A program made the translations under genes and the position numbers. Below, one piece after another: positions 4,855-13,542 of a stretch of 24,203 nucleotides of DNA. Within the stretch, counting starts at the first letter, position 1, and each line of letters opens with the position of its first letter. The notes under the pieces are model-generated. The model made no database searches and was not told where the DNA came from. It saw nothing but the letters and a program-made list of their open reading frames with translations. The DNA comes from Flavobacteriales bacterium. GTDB taxonomy: Bacteria > Bacteroidota > Bacteroidia > Flavobacteriales > UBA7430. The stretch covers positions 1 to 24,203 of the forward strand of contig JANXFM010000176.1 in NCBI GenBank assembly GCA_024959975.1, written 5' to 3'.

Positions 4855-5360
4855 TATCCTATTCTGTTTAAAGGTTTCCATCGACTTTGTACTACATCAT
4901 AATAAAATTCAGCCGTTTCGTTTGGTTTAATTGCTTTATTTGCGCCGTCTCTTAATAAAATTCTGTTTTCTGGGTCGCTTCCTCCGTCTTCGTGTAAAAA
5001 CCTTAAATCATTACTCGGATGAAGATTGTTTATTCTTTTTATAATGTATTCTGCTGGACTTGGTGCTTTTAGTCCTGAAATTTGCCTGTTATTCGCGTTA
5101 ATATCTTGCCGAACCATATCAGAAGTATCAAATCCTGTAGGGTTGTAATTGTCTGCTGTGCTTGTTAGTGTTGGGGGTGTTATCACATTGGTAAACCCAC
5201 CGCCCGAGGAGCTAGTCATTTCCGCTACAGTTATTGTATTGGTTCCGTCGGTTATGTCTCCAGTTACATGAAGGTCTTTTGTGAATATCTTTTTCCACAG
5301 CAGCGCAATTATTCCTAAATCGTCCGACTCGTTTCCTGTTGGTATTATTCCTGATGCCAT
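4854..5360 (-). CDS. Tail fibre protein
   Basis: The protein is 168 aa. LWKKIFTKDLHVTGDITDGT (about 21-40) matches a beta-strand motif common in phage tail-fibre shafts (W+xI+xxDLHVTGxIxDGT). A flexible Ser/Gly/Thr-rich segment follows. The C-terminal half (ASPAEYIIKRINNL, then NRILLRDGANKAIKPNETAEF and YYDVVQSRWKPL in sequence) resembles a small virion beta domain seen at fibre ends. It is joined to both neighbours by TAATG overlaps, so it is probably made in step with them. It may form a short fibre or a segment that docks onto the larger tail-tip proteins upstream. Confidence 0.68.
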   Translation of the reverse strand: MASGIIPTGNESDDLGIIALLWKKIFTKDLHVTGDITDGTNTITVAEMTSSSGGGFTNVITPPTLTSTADNYNPTGFDTSDMVRQDINANNRQISGLKAPSPAEYIIKRINNLHPSNDLRFLHEDGGSDPENRILLRDGANKAIKPNETAEFYYDVVQSRWKPLNRIG

Positions 5361-5659
5361 TATATTAAATTTTTTGTTCTTACATATCCAATATTTGACG
5401 GGTCTTCTTCAAAATAAGGGTCGTCTGTTATTAGTGAAGGATCCGAAACACTTGTTAAATATCCGTTTATATTCATTGTAAACATCCCGTCTTGTGGTAC
5501 ACTATTAAAATAAGCCCTTGTTTTTGCGTAGACTCCACCAAATGCAGAAAATATAACAAATAAATGATTGAAAATCCCTAAGTTTCCTTGGGGTATCGTG
5601 TCATCGTCGCAAAACTGTTTAAGTTTCCCGTTTTCAAGCTTTATTGGTATGGCTTCCAT
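5360..5659 (-). CDS. Short tail-associated protein
   Basis: The protein is 99 aa. It opens with IPIKLENGKLKQFCDDDTIP, a pattern often seen at the start of phage fibre or baseplate attachment proteins. The centre is hydrophobic (LGIFNHLFVIFSAFGGVY), and the C-terminus is acidic with DDPYFEEDPS. No enzyme motif is present. It starts immediately after the stop of the 173-aa protein and ends in a TAATG junction with the fibre gene. An adaptor between the shaft and a decorating protein would fit, but that is inference. Confidence 0.58.
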   Translation of the reverse strand: MEAIPIKLENGKLKQFCDDDTIPQGNLGIFNHLFVIFSAFGGVYAKTRAYFNSVPQDGMFTMNINGYLTSVSDPSLITDDPYFEEDPSNIGYVRTKNLI

Positions 5660-6181
5660 TTAGCAAATTTCAACTGTTGAGCTTTCGCTATTTAGTGTTA
5701 ATATACTTGTAGCTGTAATAGCTATCCCTATTTCCTGATTTAAATTCCCAGTCGTACTTAAAGGCGTTGAAGTTATACCTCCAGCCGTAGAGTCTAAAAA
5801 ATACCTTGTCCCAATAGTTAAGCCAGAAACATAATCATTTTGAACGCCTAAAATGTACATAGTATTTATTGAAGGGGAAGTAGATCCTGCAATAACAAAA
5901 CCGTAAGCTGGTTTTGTGGTATCTGTAGCGTCTGCTTTTCTTAATGTTGCTACCCCACCGTTAAGATACATATTTACAAACTCCCCCGAAATAAGATTCT
6001 CACTTGTTACAGCAGAAACAACTTCTGCTCCAAAACCAGCAGGCAATAAAGAAGGATCGATCTTACCTGTTGCGTCAAGTGCTATTATTTCATCGGCGTT
6101 TGCAACACCCGTAGATGTGACTGTCCCTAGTATTTCTTTTAATTTACCTGCTACTAAAGCAATATATTTATTTGCTGCCAT
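5660..6181 (-). CDS. Virion decoration/fibre protein with LLPAG motif
   Basis: The protein is 173 aa. After a helical N-terminus (KYIALVAGKLKEIL), the segment DEIIALDATGKIDPSLLPAG is a widely seen phage structural motif. It is followed by beta-rich sequence with FVNMYLNGGVATLRKADAT and a C-terminal part containing SGLTIGTRYFLDSTAGGIT and QEIGIAI. This layout is common in virion proteins that decorate capsids or tails. Its C-terminal segment resembles that of the neighbouring 181-aa protein (GLVPDAIYY, then GTITTTEP and FQRIGVAI), so the two are probably related modules. Location among fibre genes favours the tail over the head. Confidence 0.68.
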   Translation of the reverse strand: MAANKYIALVAGKLKEILGTVTSTGVANADEIIALDATGKIDPSLLPAGFGAEVVSAVTSENLISGEFVNMYLNGGVATLRKADATDTTKPAYGFVIAGSTSPSINTMYILGVQNDYVSGLTIGTRYFLDSTAGGITSTPLSTTGNLNQEIGIAITATSILTLNSESSTVEIC

Positions 6182-6199
6182 TTTTATTTTTATTAATTA

Positions 6200-6745
6200 T
6201 CATATTATACTTATTGGTTCTGAAAATTCTAATTTTAATGTATTGCTATCAATAGCAACACCTATTCTTTGAAACACAAAAACTCCCGTTGGTTCCGTAG
6301 TTGTTATTGTTCCATTTATTCCTGCATAATAAATAGCGTCTGGAACCAACCCCCACCCAGAACTAACTATTAACCCTGAACTTATCACATCTATAGGGTC
6401 GTTTGTTATTGATGCTTGATTACTTATCCCTATTTGTTTTCCAATATTATTATCATTTGTAGGGTCGAATAGAAAAGCCTTACCAGTATTTATCATTACA
6501 ACCTTTTGCCCTCCAATATTCTCTCCGGCAATATATGTTATCACAGACAACCCACCACCGTAAGGGTTTTGCACAACTCCTGATATATCCTTGTATAAAA
6601 CTAAGTCTGTATCTGGTAAGTAATCTCTATGTTTAAAGAACGAATCGTTAGGAACATCTACGTAATCAGAAACGTCTGTTACTTCTCCTGTGTAACCTGT
6701 TCCGTTACCACCTTCCTGTCTTAAGTTTATACTTGTATAAGTCAT
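6200..6745 (-). CDS. Tail fibre-region protein, related to the next gene
   Basis: The protein is 181 aa and mostly beta-rich. The N-terminal half (SINLRQEGGNGTGYTGEVTD, then a Tyr/Asp-rich segment) has no match that I recognise. The C-terminal half contains GLVPDAIYYAGINGTITTT and FQRIGVAIDSNTLKLEF. This aligns by eye with the end of the 173-aa protein just downstream, where SGLTIGTRYFLDSTAGGIT and QEIGIAI occur in the same order. Gene duplication followed by replacement of the N-terminal part is a reasonable reading. The gap to the downstream start is 18 nt, and the start follows an A-rich context. Confidence 0.62.
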   Translation of the reverse strand: MTYTSINLRQEGGNGTGYTGEVTDVSDYVDVPNDSFFKHRDYLPDTDLVLYKDISGVVQNPYGGGLSVITYIAGENIGGQKVVMINTGKAFLFDPTNDNNIGKQIGISNQASITNDPIDVISSGLIVSSGWGLVPDAIYYAGINGTITTTEPTGVFVFQRIGVAIDSNTLKLEFSEPISII

Positions 6746-6777
6746 TTATATTCATTTTATGCTAGATAAAACTGTAA

Positions 6778-6972
6778 TTATTCTGCCTTAATCATTTCAA
6801 TATAAGCGTCCCAAATGTCTTTTTTTGATTGGGATAAGTTATCATGAGAAATTTCAACCTGCCTTTCTACTGGTTGATATTCTCCTGGTTGTCCGTATTG
6901 AGCAAAAGCCCTTACTTCGTTTCCGCTTGTTTGTTGTATTATTACCTGTTGTAAAACTTCTTCTTCTGGCAT
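6778..6972 (-). CDS. Small hypothetical tail-region protein
   Basis: The protein is 64 aa. An acidic N-terminus (MPEEEVLQQVIIQQ) is followed by a Gln/Gly/Pro-rich middle (QYGQPGEYQPVERQ) and a helical C-terminus (SQSKKDIWDAYIEMIKAE). There are no Cys, membrane or enzyme motifs. It starts 12 nt after the upstream beta-helix gene and is followed by a 32-nt gap. Location suggests a small adaptor or chaperone for the fibre proteins, but nothing in the sequence proves it. Confidence 0.55.
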   Translation of the reverse strand: MPEEEVLQQVIIQQTSGNEVRAFAQYGQPGEYQPVERQVEISHDNLSQSKKDIWDAYIEMIKAE

Positions 6973-6984
6973 GATATTCTATTT

Positions 6985-8274
6985 TTAAATTAGTGTATTT
7001 CCGTATGCATCCGTTACATTACTTGAATCTTGCGTAATATTACCATGCACGGCTGTTGTTGATCCTTCAAATGTATTGTTTGCATATTTAACTGTTTTTG
7101 CAGATGAAGCAAAAAGACAATTAGCACTAGCGTTTGCAACTTGGATAGAACAATTAACAATGGTGCTATTAACATCAAAGCTGACTCCATGACCAGTTGC
7201 ATTATTCCAATTATTAATAATTGTTGCATCTCTTACATCCATACACCTATCAAGTGTTCTGCCTCCAGAATCTGTTATAAAAACACCTCCCCTTATTTTA
7301 TCGCACAAGTCTCCTGCGATTCCCGAAACTGCTGTAAATGAACCGCCATTTACAGCTCCGTACACTACAGCATTACCTGATGGTGCATATCCAATACAAT
7401 TGTTATAGGTTCCATTACCCGTAAATGCTCTATAAAGACCATACGAATAGCAATTCTCGGCTGTACCTGTATTGTTAAATGACTGACTAGCTCCAGAAGA
7501 CCCCTTAGCTGAACAATTTATTGCTGTTCCAAAATTTGTAAATACATAAGTGCTTGTAGAGCTTACCGCATGGCAATTAATAGATAATCCGCCATTTCTA
7601 TAAAAACTTGTTGTAGCTGTACCTGTACACTCTGTATAACAGTTTAGTGATACAGAAGTTGCAGCTACAGATATAGGGTCGTCAAATGATTTTACTTGTA
7701 TCCCTGAAACTCTTCCACCCGAATCACATTCATACCCTCCATTAAGTGTTGATTCAATATAAAAATTAGACCCTCTTGTTATACCTCTTGATGACATAAC
7801 AAAATTATTAGAACCTATTCCAGATGTAACTATGATACTCCAGTCTGAAATATTAACTGCTGGAGCTGTATTTAAGTCGTCAAAAGGAGGAATGCTTCCT
7901 GTGTATGTATAGGTGTGTCCATTACCGTTAAAATTAACAGATTTGAATTGTACCTGAACATCTCCTGCCTCTGTTACATTTGCAAACTGCTCGATAGAGT
8001 CTCCAGGACTTGCTGCTGCCATTGCAAGTGTTAGCGTGTCGTAATGCTCATACTCTCCTACTCCATTAGATATTCCAAAAACACCAGTAGAGGTCACAGC
8101 GGTAAATAGGCCTATCTTAACATCGTTAACCTTTTGAAATATCTCACCAGTAGTTGTGTCATGCGCCACATCTAAATCAGATAATAAAGGAAAGTCTGTA
8201 CCAAAATCTGTAATCTGCTTATCAATTTTAATTCCTGCTTTCGCTAATGTTACTTTAGGTGTAGTGATTGCCAT
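6985..8274 (-). CDS. Beta-helix tail protein (tailspike-like), second copy
   Basis: The protein is 429 aa. The first 70 residues include LLSDLDVAHDTTTGEIFQKV and look like an attachment part. The segment EYEHYDTLTLAMAAASPGDS leads into NGNGHTYTYTG, the cap and first coil of a pectate-lyase-type parallel beta helix. The remainder has Asn-Cys pairs at intervals of about 20 residues (INCHAV, INCSAK, ENCYSY, NNCIGY), as expected for stacked coils with a side-chain ladder. Such folds bind or degrade surface glycans. No catalytic site is identifiable, so enzyme activity is open. The cap region is shared with the 524-aa protein upstream, as is a GNxLI C-terminus. Confidence 0.75.
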   Translation of the reverse strand: MAITTPKVTLAKAGIKIDKQITDFGTDFPLLSDLDVAHDTTTGEIFQKVNDVKIGLFTAVTSTGVFGISNGVGEYEHYDTLTLAMAAASPGDSIEQFANVTEAGDVQVQFKSVNFNGNGHTYTYTGSIPPFDDLNTAPAVNISDWSIIVTSGIGSNNFVMSSRGITRGSNFYIESTLNGGYECDSGGRVSGIQVKSFDDPISVAATSVSLNCYTECTGTATTSFYRNGGLSINCHAVSSTSTYVFTNFGTAINCSAKGSSGASQSFNNTGTAENCYSYGLYRAFTGNGTYNNCIGYAPSGNAVVYGAVNGGSFTAVSGIAGDLCDKIRGGVFITDSGGRTLDRCMDVRDATIINNWNNATGHGVSFDVNSTIVNCSIQVANASANCLFASSAKTVKYANNTFEGSTTAVHGNITQDSSNVTDAYGNTLI

Positions 8275-8280
8275 TTTTAT

Positions 8281-9855
8281 TTATATTAATCTGTTTCCTT
8301 GATTGTCTGGTAATTCGTTATATATATTTGTTACATGAGGTGTTAAATAGAATGATTCTGCTTTAACAAAAGCGCCAGACATTGCTATTGTCATTCCAAC
8401 CAAAGGAACATGTATTCCTAAACTTCCTACTGCATTGTTTGTTGTAAATGTTGTGCCATGAAGTATAAATAAATCACCAACGACACCGCTTCCTGCAACA
8501 ACACCCATCGCTTGAGTGTTATTAGGTGAGCTTACGGATCCATTTATAAACGTTCCTACTTTTGGTGTTACAGAGTTGGACCACTCCAACCCCCTTACGT
8601 TAGCAACAGCAGAATGTGTTATAGCTGTACATCCATCATATATTGCACCTGCACCTAAAATAACTCCAGTCCAATTGTCAGACTCTCCAGTTGAGTTTTT
8701 AACATCATACCCAGTAAGTGCGTTCCCTGTATAACTATATGCATAGCTATTTCTTATCTTGGCCAATGTTCCTGCATTTATACCAGAAGAAAACTCGTAA
8801 CCGTACCCTTCACAATTATCAATTAAGCAGTCGCCAGAACCAAAAACACCAACGCCAGAACCAGAAACTGTCCTGCTTATACCTTTTGAATTTGAAACAA
8901 CCCCGTCGACAACTTGAATACCATGTAGCCCATCACTATCTCCAATACAATTATTGACCTCTCCGTCTCCTGAGTATAAGCCAGTATTATTAACAGATTT
9001 GCCTTTACAAAAATTAAGAATACCACCATCATTATTTATTGCGACCAAATTTGAAGTTGGCACGTAACTATCATGGTAATTAGCTTCGCCAAGATTTCTA
9101 AACGTTCCTTCTTCACTTTTACCGTAATTTATTGTAGAGCCACTAGCGACAATAATAGTTTCGCCTAAATTATTCTTAAACGTACTACCCAATGCATTGA
9201 TTGTACTAGAGTTGCTTATACTTAAAGGTTTTTCCGTTAAATGGTTATGTACTACAGTTACTCCAAATATTTTACAATTAATAGTTGCAGTTGTTGTTAG
9301 CCTCCCTGTGATGGTGTGACCATTTCCGATAATGTTTAAATCCTTAGAAATGTTTAAGTTTTCCGTAAAGTCTGTATTAATATAAATAGAGTCTCCAGCA
9401 CTTGCCGCTGCTTCTGCTAACGTTAGCGTATCATAAAACTGATGTTCACCATTACTATCATTTATATAAACCTTTCCTACATTTTCGTAAATCATTATCG
9501 CCCAATTTGAGCTTATTTGTGCAGGAGAATCAACTAATGCTCTTATTGTAGACCCTACTGGAACAAAGTTCCCGTCTATCGTTCCAGCAATATTTACCGT
9601 ATAAATATCACCTTTTAATATAGCTCCTGCCGCACCACTACCTCCAACAGAAGGGTATACGTTTGATGACGCATCGTAATTACCTCTATCATCTAATAAG
9701 CCTAATTGTACGTAAGCTGCTACCTGAGCTAATGACATTGGATGACTTTCTGGGGTTCCTCCTGCATCGTATACAGTATGGAATATATTATCATCTTCAA
9801 TTTTCCCTGATGGAATTAATCCACTTGCAATAAATAACTCGGATAACTTTGTCAT
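8281..9855 (-). CDS. Beta-helix tail protein (tailspike-like), first copy
   Basis: The protein is 524 aa. The N-terminal region carries a module common in Bacteroidetes phage fibres: DDRGNYDASSNVYPSVGGSG, then GAILKGDIYTVNIAGTIDG and an SNWAI segment. EHQFYDTLTLAEAAASAGDS and NIIGNGHTITG then start a parallel beta helix rich in Gly, Asn and short turns. The C-terminus is GNRLI. The helix is likely the host-recognition surface, acting on or binding cell-surface polysaccharide, but active-site acids cannot be picked out reliably. It lies 7 nt upstream of its shorter relative. The two together suggest a dual receptor-binding set. Confidence 0.76.
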   Translation of the reverse strand: MTKLSELFIASGLIPSGKIEDDNIFHTVYDAGGTPESHPMSLAQVAAYVQLGLLDDRGNYDASSNVYPSVGGSGAAGAILKGDIYTVNIAGTIDGNFVPVGSTIRALVDSPAQISSNWAIMIYENVGKVYINDSNGEHQFYDTLTLAEAAASAGDSIYINTDFTENLNISKDLNIIGNGHTITGRLTTTATINCKIFGVTVVHNHLTEKPLSISNSSTINALGSTFKNNLGETIIVASGSTINYGKSEEGTFRNLGEANYHDSYVPTSNLVAINNDGGILNFCKGKSVNNTGLYSGDGEVNNCIGDSDGLHGIQVVDGVVSNSKGISRTVSGSGVGVFGSGDCLIDNCEGYGYEFSSGINAGTLAKIRNSYAYSYTGNALTGYDVKNSTGESDNWTGVILGAGAIYDGCTAITHSAVANVRGLEWSNSVTPKVGTFINGSVSSPNNTQAMGVVAGSGVVGDLFILHGTTFTTNNAVGSLGIHVPLVGMTIAMSGAFVKAESFYLTPHVTNIYNELPDNQGNRLI

Positions 9856-9883
9856 GTTGTAAAAGTAATAATTTTTAAATTAA

Positions 9884-12800
9884 CTAACATCTTTTATGAT
9901 CTAAATTTTGATATTTTTGTCTAAATTGAATCTCTACAGGTGCTAAAAGAGTATTTGCGCTCCATTCTGGCTCAACATTTGAATCTCTTATCACATCTTT
10001 TTGCGTATGAGATGCAGGGTTACTTTGATTGTAATCTGTTATAGATATTCTATTAGCTTGTAATATGTCTATTTTTATAATTCTTATAAACTCATTTGGT
10101 ATTAAACCAACCTTTAAGATATATTTTTCAACTTGCTTGTCTTCAATAAACACCTCTTCTCCATTCTGATATTTAGTATACTGATCTTCAAACTCAGAGA
10201 AGTCGAAACCAAACATTGAATTTGGCAATCTTAACTGACTATACCAGTCTATTATCTGGAAGTCTCTTTTCTTTCTATCGCTCACTTTGTCGCCTATATT
10301 TCCACTCCTCCAATATTCTATCCTTACAGTATTGTCTATTTCAAATGGGTCGTAATGTTTTAAGCAATATGATTCCGTATACCTTAAATACTCTGCTCCC
10401 CAAAATGCAGTTGCAGAAAACTTTACCCTATAGGTTCCAACACCATACGATTGCAATACTTTTCTCCACTCTAAAACATACCCTATCATATTTTCTCCAT
10501 AAATATTGCTTCCTGAATTATTGAAGCCGAAAGGATAGAAGGATCCAAAATCGTGATTTATAAGTAGTGTTGGTTGGGTCCACACACCTCCGACAAACTT
10601 TTCCAACACCATTGTAGAACCTATAAAATTATTATCAAAAAACTCAACAACTCCCGTTTTATCGTTTTTAAATTGGTCATCGTCTGTTAGGTCCGCAAAT
10701 ATAGGCATCTCAAAGCAGCATTGCTCTGGGGGTAATAATACAGCATCGGATGCAGGTTTTGATGGAGGAGGCTCAGGGCTTTCAGATTGTTGTAAAAATA
10801 CTTGCTTAAACGCTGTACCCGTTCCTATGGTTAAACCGCCACCGCCACCGCCACCAGCATTGTCTTCTAACTCATACAAATCATTATTTTCAAACTCAAA
10901 ATCATTACCAGATTCGAACTGTTTTGCGCTTGCTACAAAAAATTCGTAAAATCTAGCGTATATCGTAAACTCTGTTTGTGTTGGTATTTTTGTATAATCT
11001 AATATTGCAGTAGCTCGATAGACTCCAGTACTAGGACTTGTTACTTGTGTAAGCCCCCCAACAGCTACAGACTTAAACCAGCTTTGAGAACTTAATGGAT
11101 ATAAGCTAGATATACGCCTTACATCTTCCATTCCTCCCTGCTCAAATATCTCAATCCATAATACCATAACCATATTTGCTACTGCTGGCAATGGCCCAGA
11201 AACCTTTTCTGCTTCTGCTCTTATCTCAACATCTTCATACCCTCTAACATATTTGTTAGGACCATTAACTATAGCAACCCCTCCAGGTATATCATAACTA
11301 TCAATTGTATGATTACCCCATTCTGAATTACCTTCAAAGTTTATAGAATCCTTTATGCTTTGTTCAAAAGTTTGTTGAAAAGAAACGCCGTTTTGCTCTA
11401 TTGTAAACGTCACTTCATAAACTAAATCCCATGTAGTTATACTTGATAGTCTTTGCCAAAAATGATTTAACCCATCAAAAGGTTGTGTCGGGTCGAATAA
11501 ATCAGAAGGTGGGGCCAATATGTTCAATATTTCTACCCAATATTCCCATCTTATAAAGAACGGGTATTGGAAATTATAATACTTATCATCACCAACATCG
11601 CTTGCGTAATCTCTCACTATAGATATTACTTTCCTTATCTCTCCATCTGGTATTTTAAATGGCCGATCTTGACTATAACTTATATTTTGCGCCTGACCTC
11701 CTACGATTGGGAACACAGAAGTGTTAACCCCAAAATCTTCAAGTAGTATATCTGCCTCTACTTGTAGCGTATCTTTTAATAATACCTTTCCTTGTACAGA
11801 CGTTATTTTAACCCCTTCACTAGCATCTATTCCTGTAAAATCTATATGAAAAGGTATGTTTGCAACTAGATCGTCAACTGGAAATATCTCTAAATCATCA
11901 CCTGGAGTTGCATCTACTGCATCAATGTACGGGTGTTGTATAAAGTCTATTCCTGTAGATTGTATCAAACTTGTGTCTACAAGGTCAAAATCAAACTCAT
12001 TCTTATCAACAATTAAGTTTACATTATCACAATTAGTATCCGTAGATATGTGATTTTCAGTTATTAGCCAAAGCTTATACCTAGCAAAAGAGCCTTGTTG
12101 TAGTATGGCATCTGCATCGGCGCCTGTGTTTATTACAGCAGTTACTTTCATTTCTGTTAAACTAATAAAAGTGCTTGTTACTGTTTTTATTATTTGCAAT
12201 GGAGTCCCAAAATTATCTCCGTTTTGAGAGCCTGCGCCTAAAACGTTCAACTTATAGTCCCTTGCGAAGTTTCTTGTTTGATCGAATCCATTCTTTTGAA
12301 CTAAAGAGTTAGATTCTGGCAGGTAGTTAAACCCGAACATGTATTGAGTATTCCCATTTGAGAAAGGCGCATCAACAGTATTTTCAACAACAATTTCAAC
12401 AGTAATATCTTTTCCGAATTGTAATTGAGTTACAGGATCAACTCCATCAAGCATTGTTAAACTTTTAATAGAATAATTGGTAGGGTTTCCGTTGTAATTT
12501 TCATTATAAAACCCTGTAGAACTTTTGCTTGTTTGAGCCGTTACTGTTTGTAAGCCATTAGGATTGTTTAAGCTTCTTCCTAGTGATAACTCAGCTATAA
12601 AGTTAAGGCATTTGGCAGCGTCAAAATAGCTCGGCGCATCACCTGCAATAAAATCGCTATACTGATTAGGTAAAAACGTTGGGGTTATTGCAAATGTGTG
12701 TACTATTGTAAAGGGTTGTTTTTCATAAGTTCCATTACCACCACCGCCACCGCCAACTCCAGTATTACCTTTTACTGTTGCCGATCCTATTTGGTATGAC

Positions 12801-13336
12801 TTAGCGCCAGAAAAAACCATAGGTTGAGGTGTGGTATTATCTACATCTAATGTATTTAATTGTAGTTTTTGCTCTTCTCCATCAATTAAAGATGTAAAAG
12901 TTCCACCACTTTCTACAAGATTGTACAAATATCTAAGCCCATTAAAAGGAGTTGAGTTGAAAATATAATCTACATTTAATGTCAACACGGCTGCGCCTCC
13001 ACCGTAATTTGTTCTTATGGTTTGAGGGTCGATCACCTCTAATACCGTTACATAAAAAAAGACCGAAGAGAACACGCCAACAGTATCGCCAACATAGTAA
13101 TTATCAAAAGCGTTAGCCCTTTCTGAATAAATAACTCCAGCGTTATCTTGTAAGTTGACGATGTGTTTTGGAGGGTTAATGTAAATATCCTCAAACTCTA
13201 CAGCGTACAAGATGTCTTGATAGTTAAAATCTATTTCTACACTTATAGGCGTATCAATATTTCCTTGTAAATAATCTAAATCTTGGGAGGGCCTAAAATC
13301 ATTGTTGTATCTTACGCCTGTAACAAAAACACTCAT
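9884..13336 (-). CDS. Very large tail-tip/central-fibre protein
   Basis: At 1150 aa this is the largest product in the window. It is beta-rich and has two polyglycine hinges at about residues 193-200 and 827-833, dividing it into three blocks. After the second hinge comes a Pro-rich linker (SESPEPPPSKPASD), then a Cys pair (QCCFEMP) and a final block with many aromatic residues. No lysozyme or peptidase motif is evident. Position after the hub-like protein and before the beta-helix proteins matches the central tail-tip protein to which fibres attach in siphophages. The start overlaps the 69-aa gene by 4 nt (ATGA). Host-range determination is likely but inferred. Confidence 0.68.
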   Translation of the reverse strand: MSVFVTGVRYNNDFRPSQDLDYLQGNIDTPISVEIDFNYQDILYAVEFEDIYINPPKHIVNLQDNAGVIYSERANAFDNYYVGDTVGVFSSVFFYVTVLEVIDPQTIRTNYGGGAAVLTLNVDYIFNSTPFNGLRYLYNLVESGGTFTSLIDGEEQKLQLNTLDVDNTTPQPMVFSGAKSYQIGSATVKGNTGVGGGGGGNGTYEKQPFTIVHTFAITPTFLPNQYSDFIAGDAPSYFDAAKCLNFIAELSLGRSLNNPNGLQTVTAQTSKSSTGFYNENYNGNPTNYSIKSLTMLDGVDPVTQLQFGKDITVEIVVENTVDAPFSNGNTQYMFGFNYLPESNSLVQKNGFDQTRNFARDYKLNVLGAGSQNGDNFGTPLQIIKTVTSTFISLTEMKVTAVINTGADADAILQQGSFARYKLWLITENHISTDTNCDNVNLIVDKNEFDFDLVDTSLIQSTGIDFIQHPYIDAVDATPGDDLEIFPVDDLVANIPFHIDFTGIDASEGVKITSVQGKVLLKDTLQVEADILLEDFGVNTSVFPIVGGQAQNISYSQDRPFKIPDGEIRKVISIVRDYASDVGDDKYYNFQYPFFIRWEYWVEILNILAPPSDLFDPTQPFDGLNHFWQRLSSITTWDLVYEVTFTIEQNGVSFQQTFEQSIKDSINFEGNSEWGNHTIDSYDIPGGVAIVNGPNKYVRGYEDVEIRAEAEKVSGPLPAVANMVMVLWIEIFEQGGMEDVRRISSLYPLSSQSWFKSVAVGGLTQVTSPSTGVYRATAILDYTKIPTQTEFTIYARFYEFFVASAKQFESGNDFEFENNDLYELEDNAGGGGGGGLTIGTGTAFKQVFLQQSESPEPPPSKPASDAVLLPPEQCCFEMPIFADLTDDDQFKNDKTGVVEFFDNNFIGSTMVLEKFVGGVWTQPTLLINHDFGSFYPFGFNNSGSNIYGENMIGYVLEWRKVLQSYGVGTYRVKFSATAFWGAEYLRYTESYCLKHYDPFEIDNTVRIEYWRSGNIGDKVSDRKKRDFQIIDWYSQLRLPNSMFGFDFSEFEDQYTKYQNGEEVFIEDKQVEKYILKVGLIPNEFIRIIKIDILQANRISITDYNQSNPASHTQKDVIRDSNVEPEWSANTLLAPVEIQFRQKYQNLDHKRC

Positions 13337-13542
13337 AAGTTCGCCTTGTTTATTATGTCGTTAACTAATCCTGGTAAGGAATCTACTTCTTTTTTTACTT
13401 TTGCAATTTCTTCATCTACCTTTTCCTGATCTTCTAATGGTAGATCTTTTTTTGCACCTTCCACTACAGCCATCACACCTTCTGAAAATGTTTTACAGCC
13501 GTCTATTATTTTTTTTATTTCGTTAGCTTCCATCGTCTTCAA
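13333..13542 (-). CDS. Small coiled-coil protein between hub and tail-tip genes
   Basis: The protein is 69 aa, almost entirely charged helix (GAKKDLPLEDQEKVDEEIAK then VKKEVDSLPGLVNDIINKAN). The ATG at 13542 overlaps the hub gene by 20 nt. An in-frame ATG at 13533 (MEANEIKK) overlaps by 11 nt and is equally possible. The gene ends in an ATGA junction with the 1150-aa tail protein. It has no recognised family. Its size, charge and position between two large tail proteins suggest an assembly chaperone or a small structural adaptor. Confidence 0.6.
   Translation of the reverse strand: MKTMEANEIKKIIDGCKTFSEGVMAVVEGAKKDLPLEDQEKVDEEIAKVKKEVDSLPGLVNDIINKANL

Noticed and set aside
5916..6272. A 118-aa plus-strand open frame
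   Set aside because: It runs antisense across the 173-aa and 181-aa fibre-region genes and has no recognisable features.
6985..9855. Assignment of pectate-lyase or other depolymerase activity to the beta-helix proteins
   Set aside because: The fold is supported, but no catalytic residues can be identified by eye, so only a receptor-binding or tailspike-like role is stated.
10216..10524. A 102-aa plus-strand open frame
   Set aside because: It is antisense to the 1150-aa tail protein, has low-complexity Ser/Leu-rich sequence and no start context. It is a shadow of the real gene.
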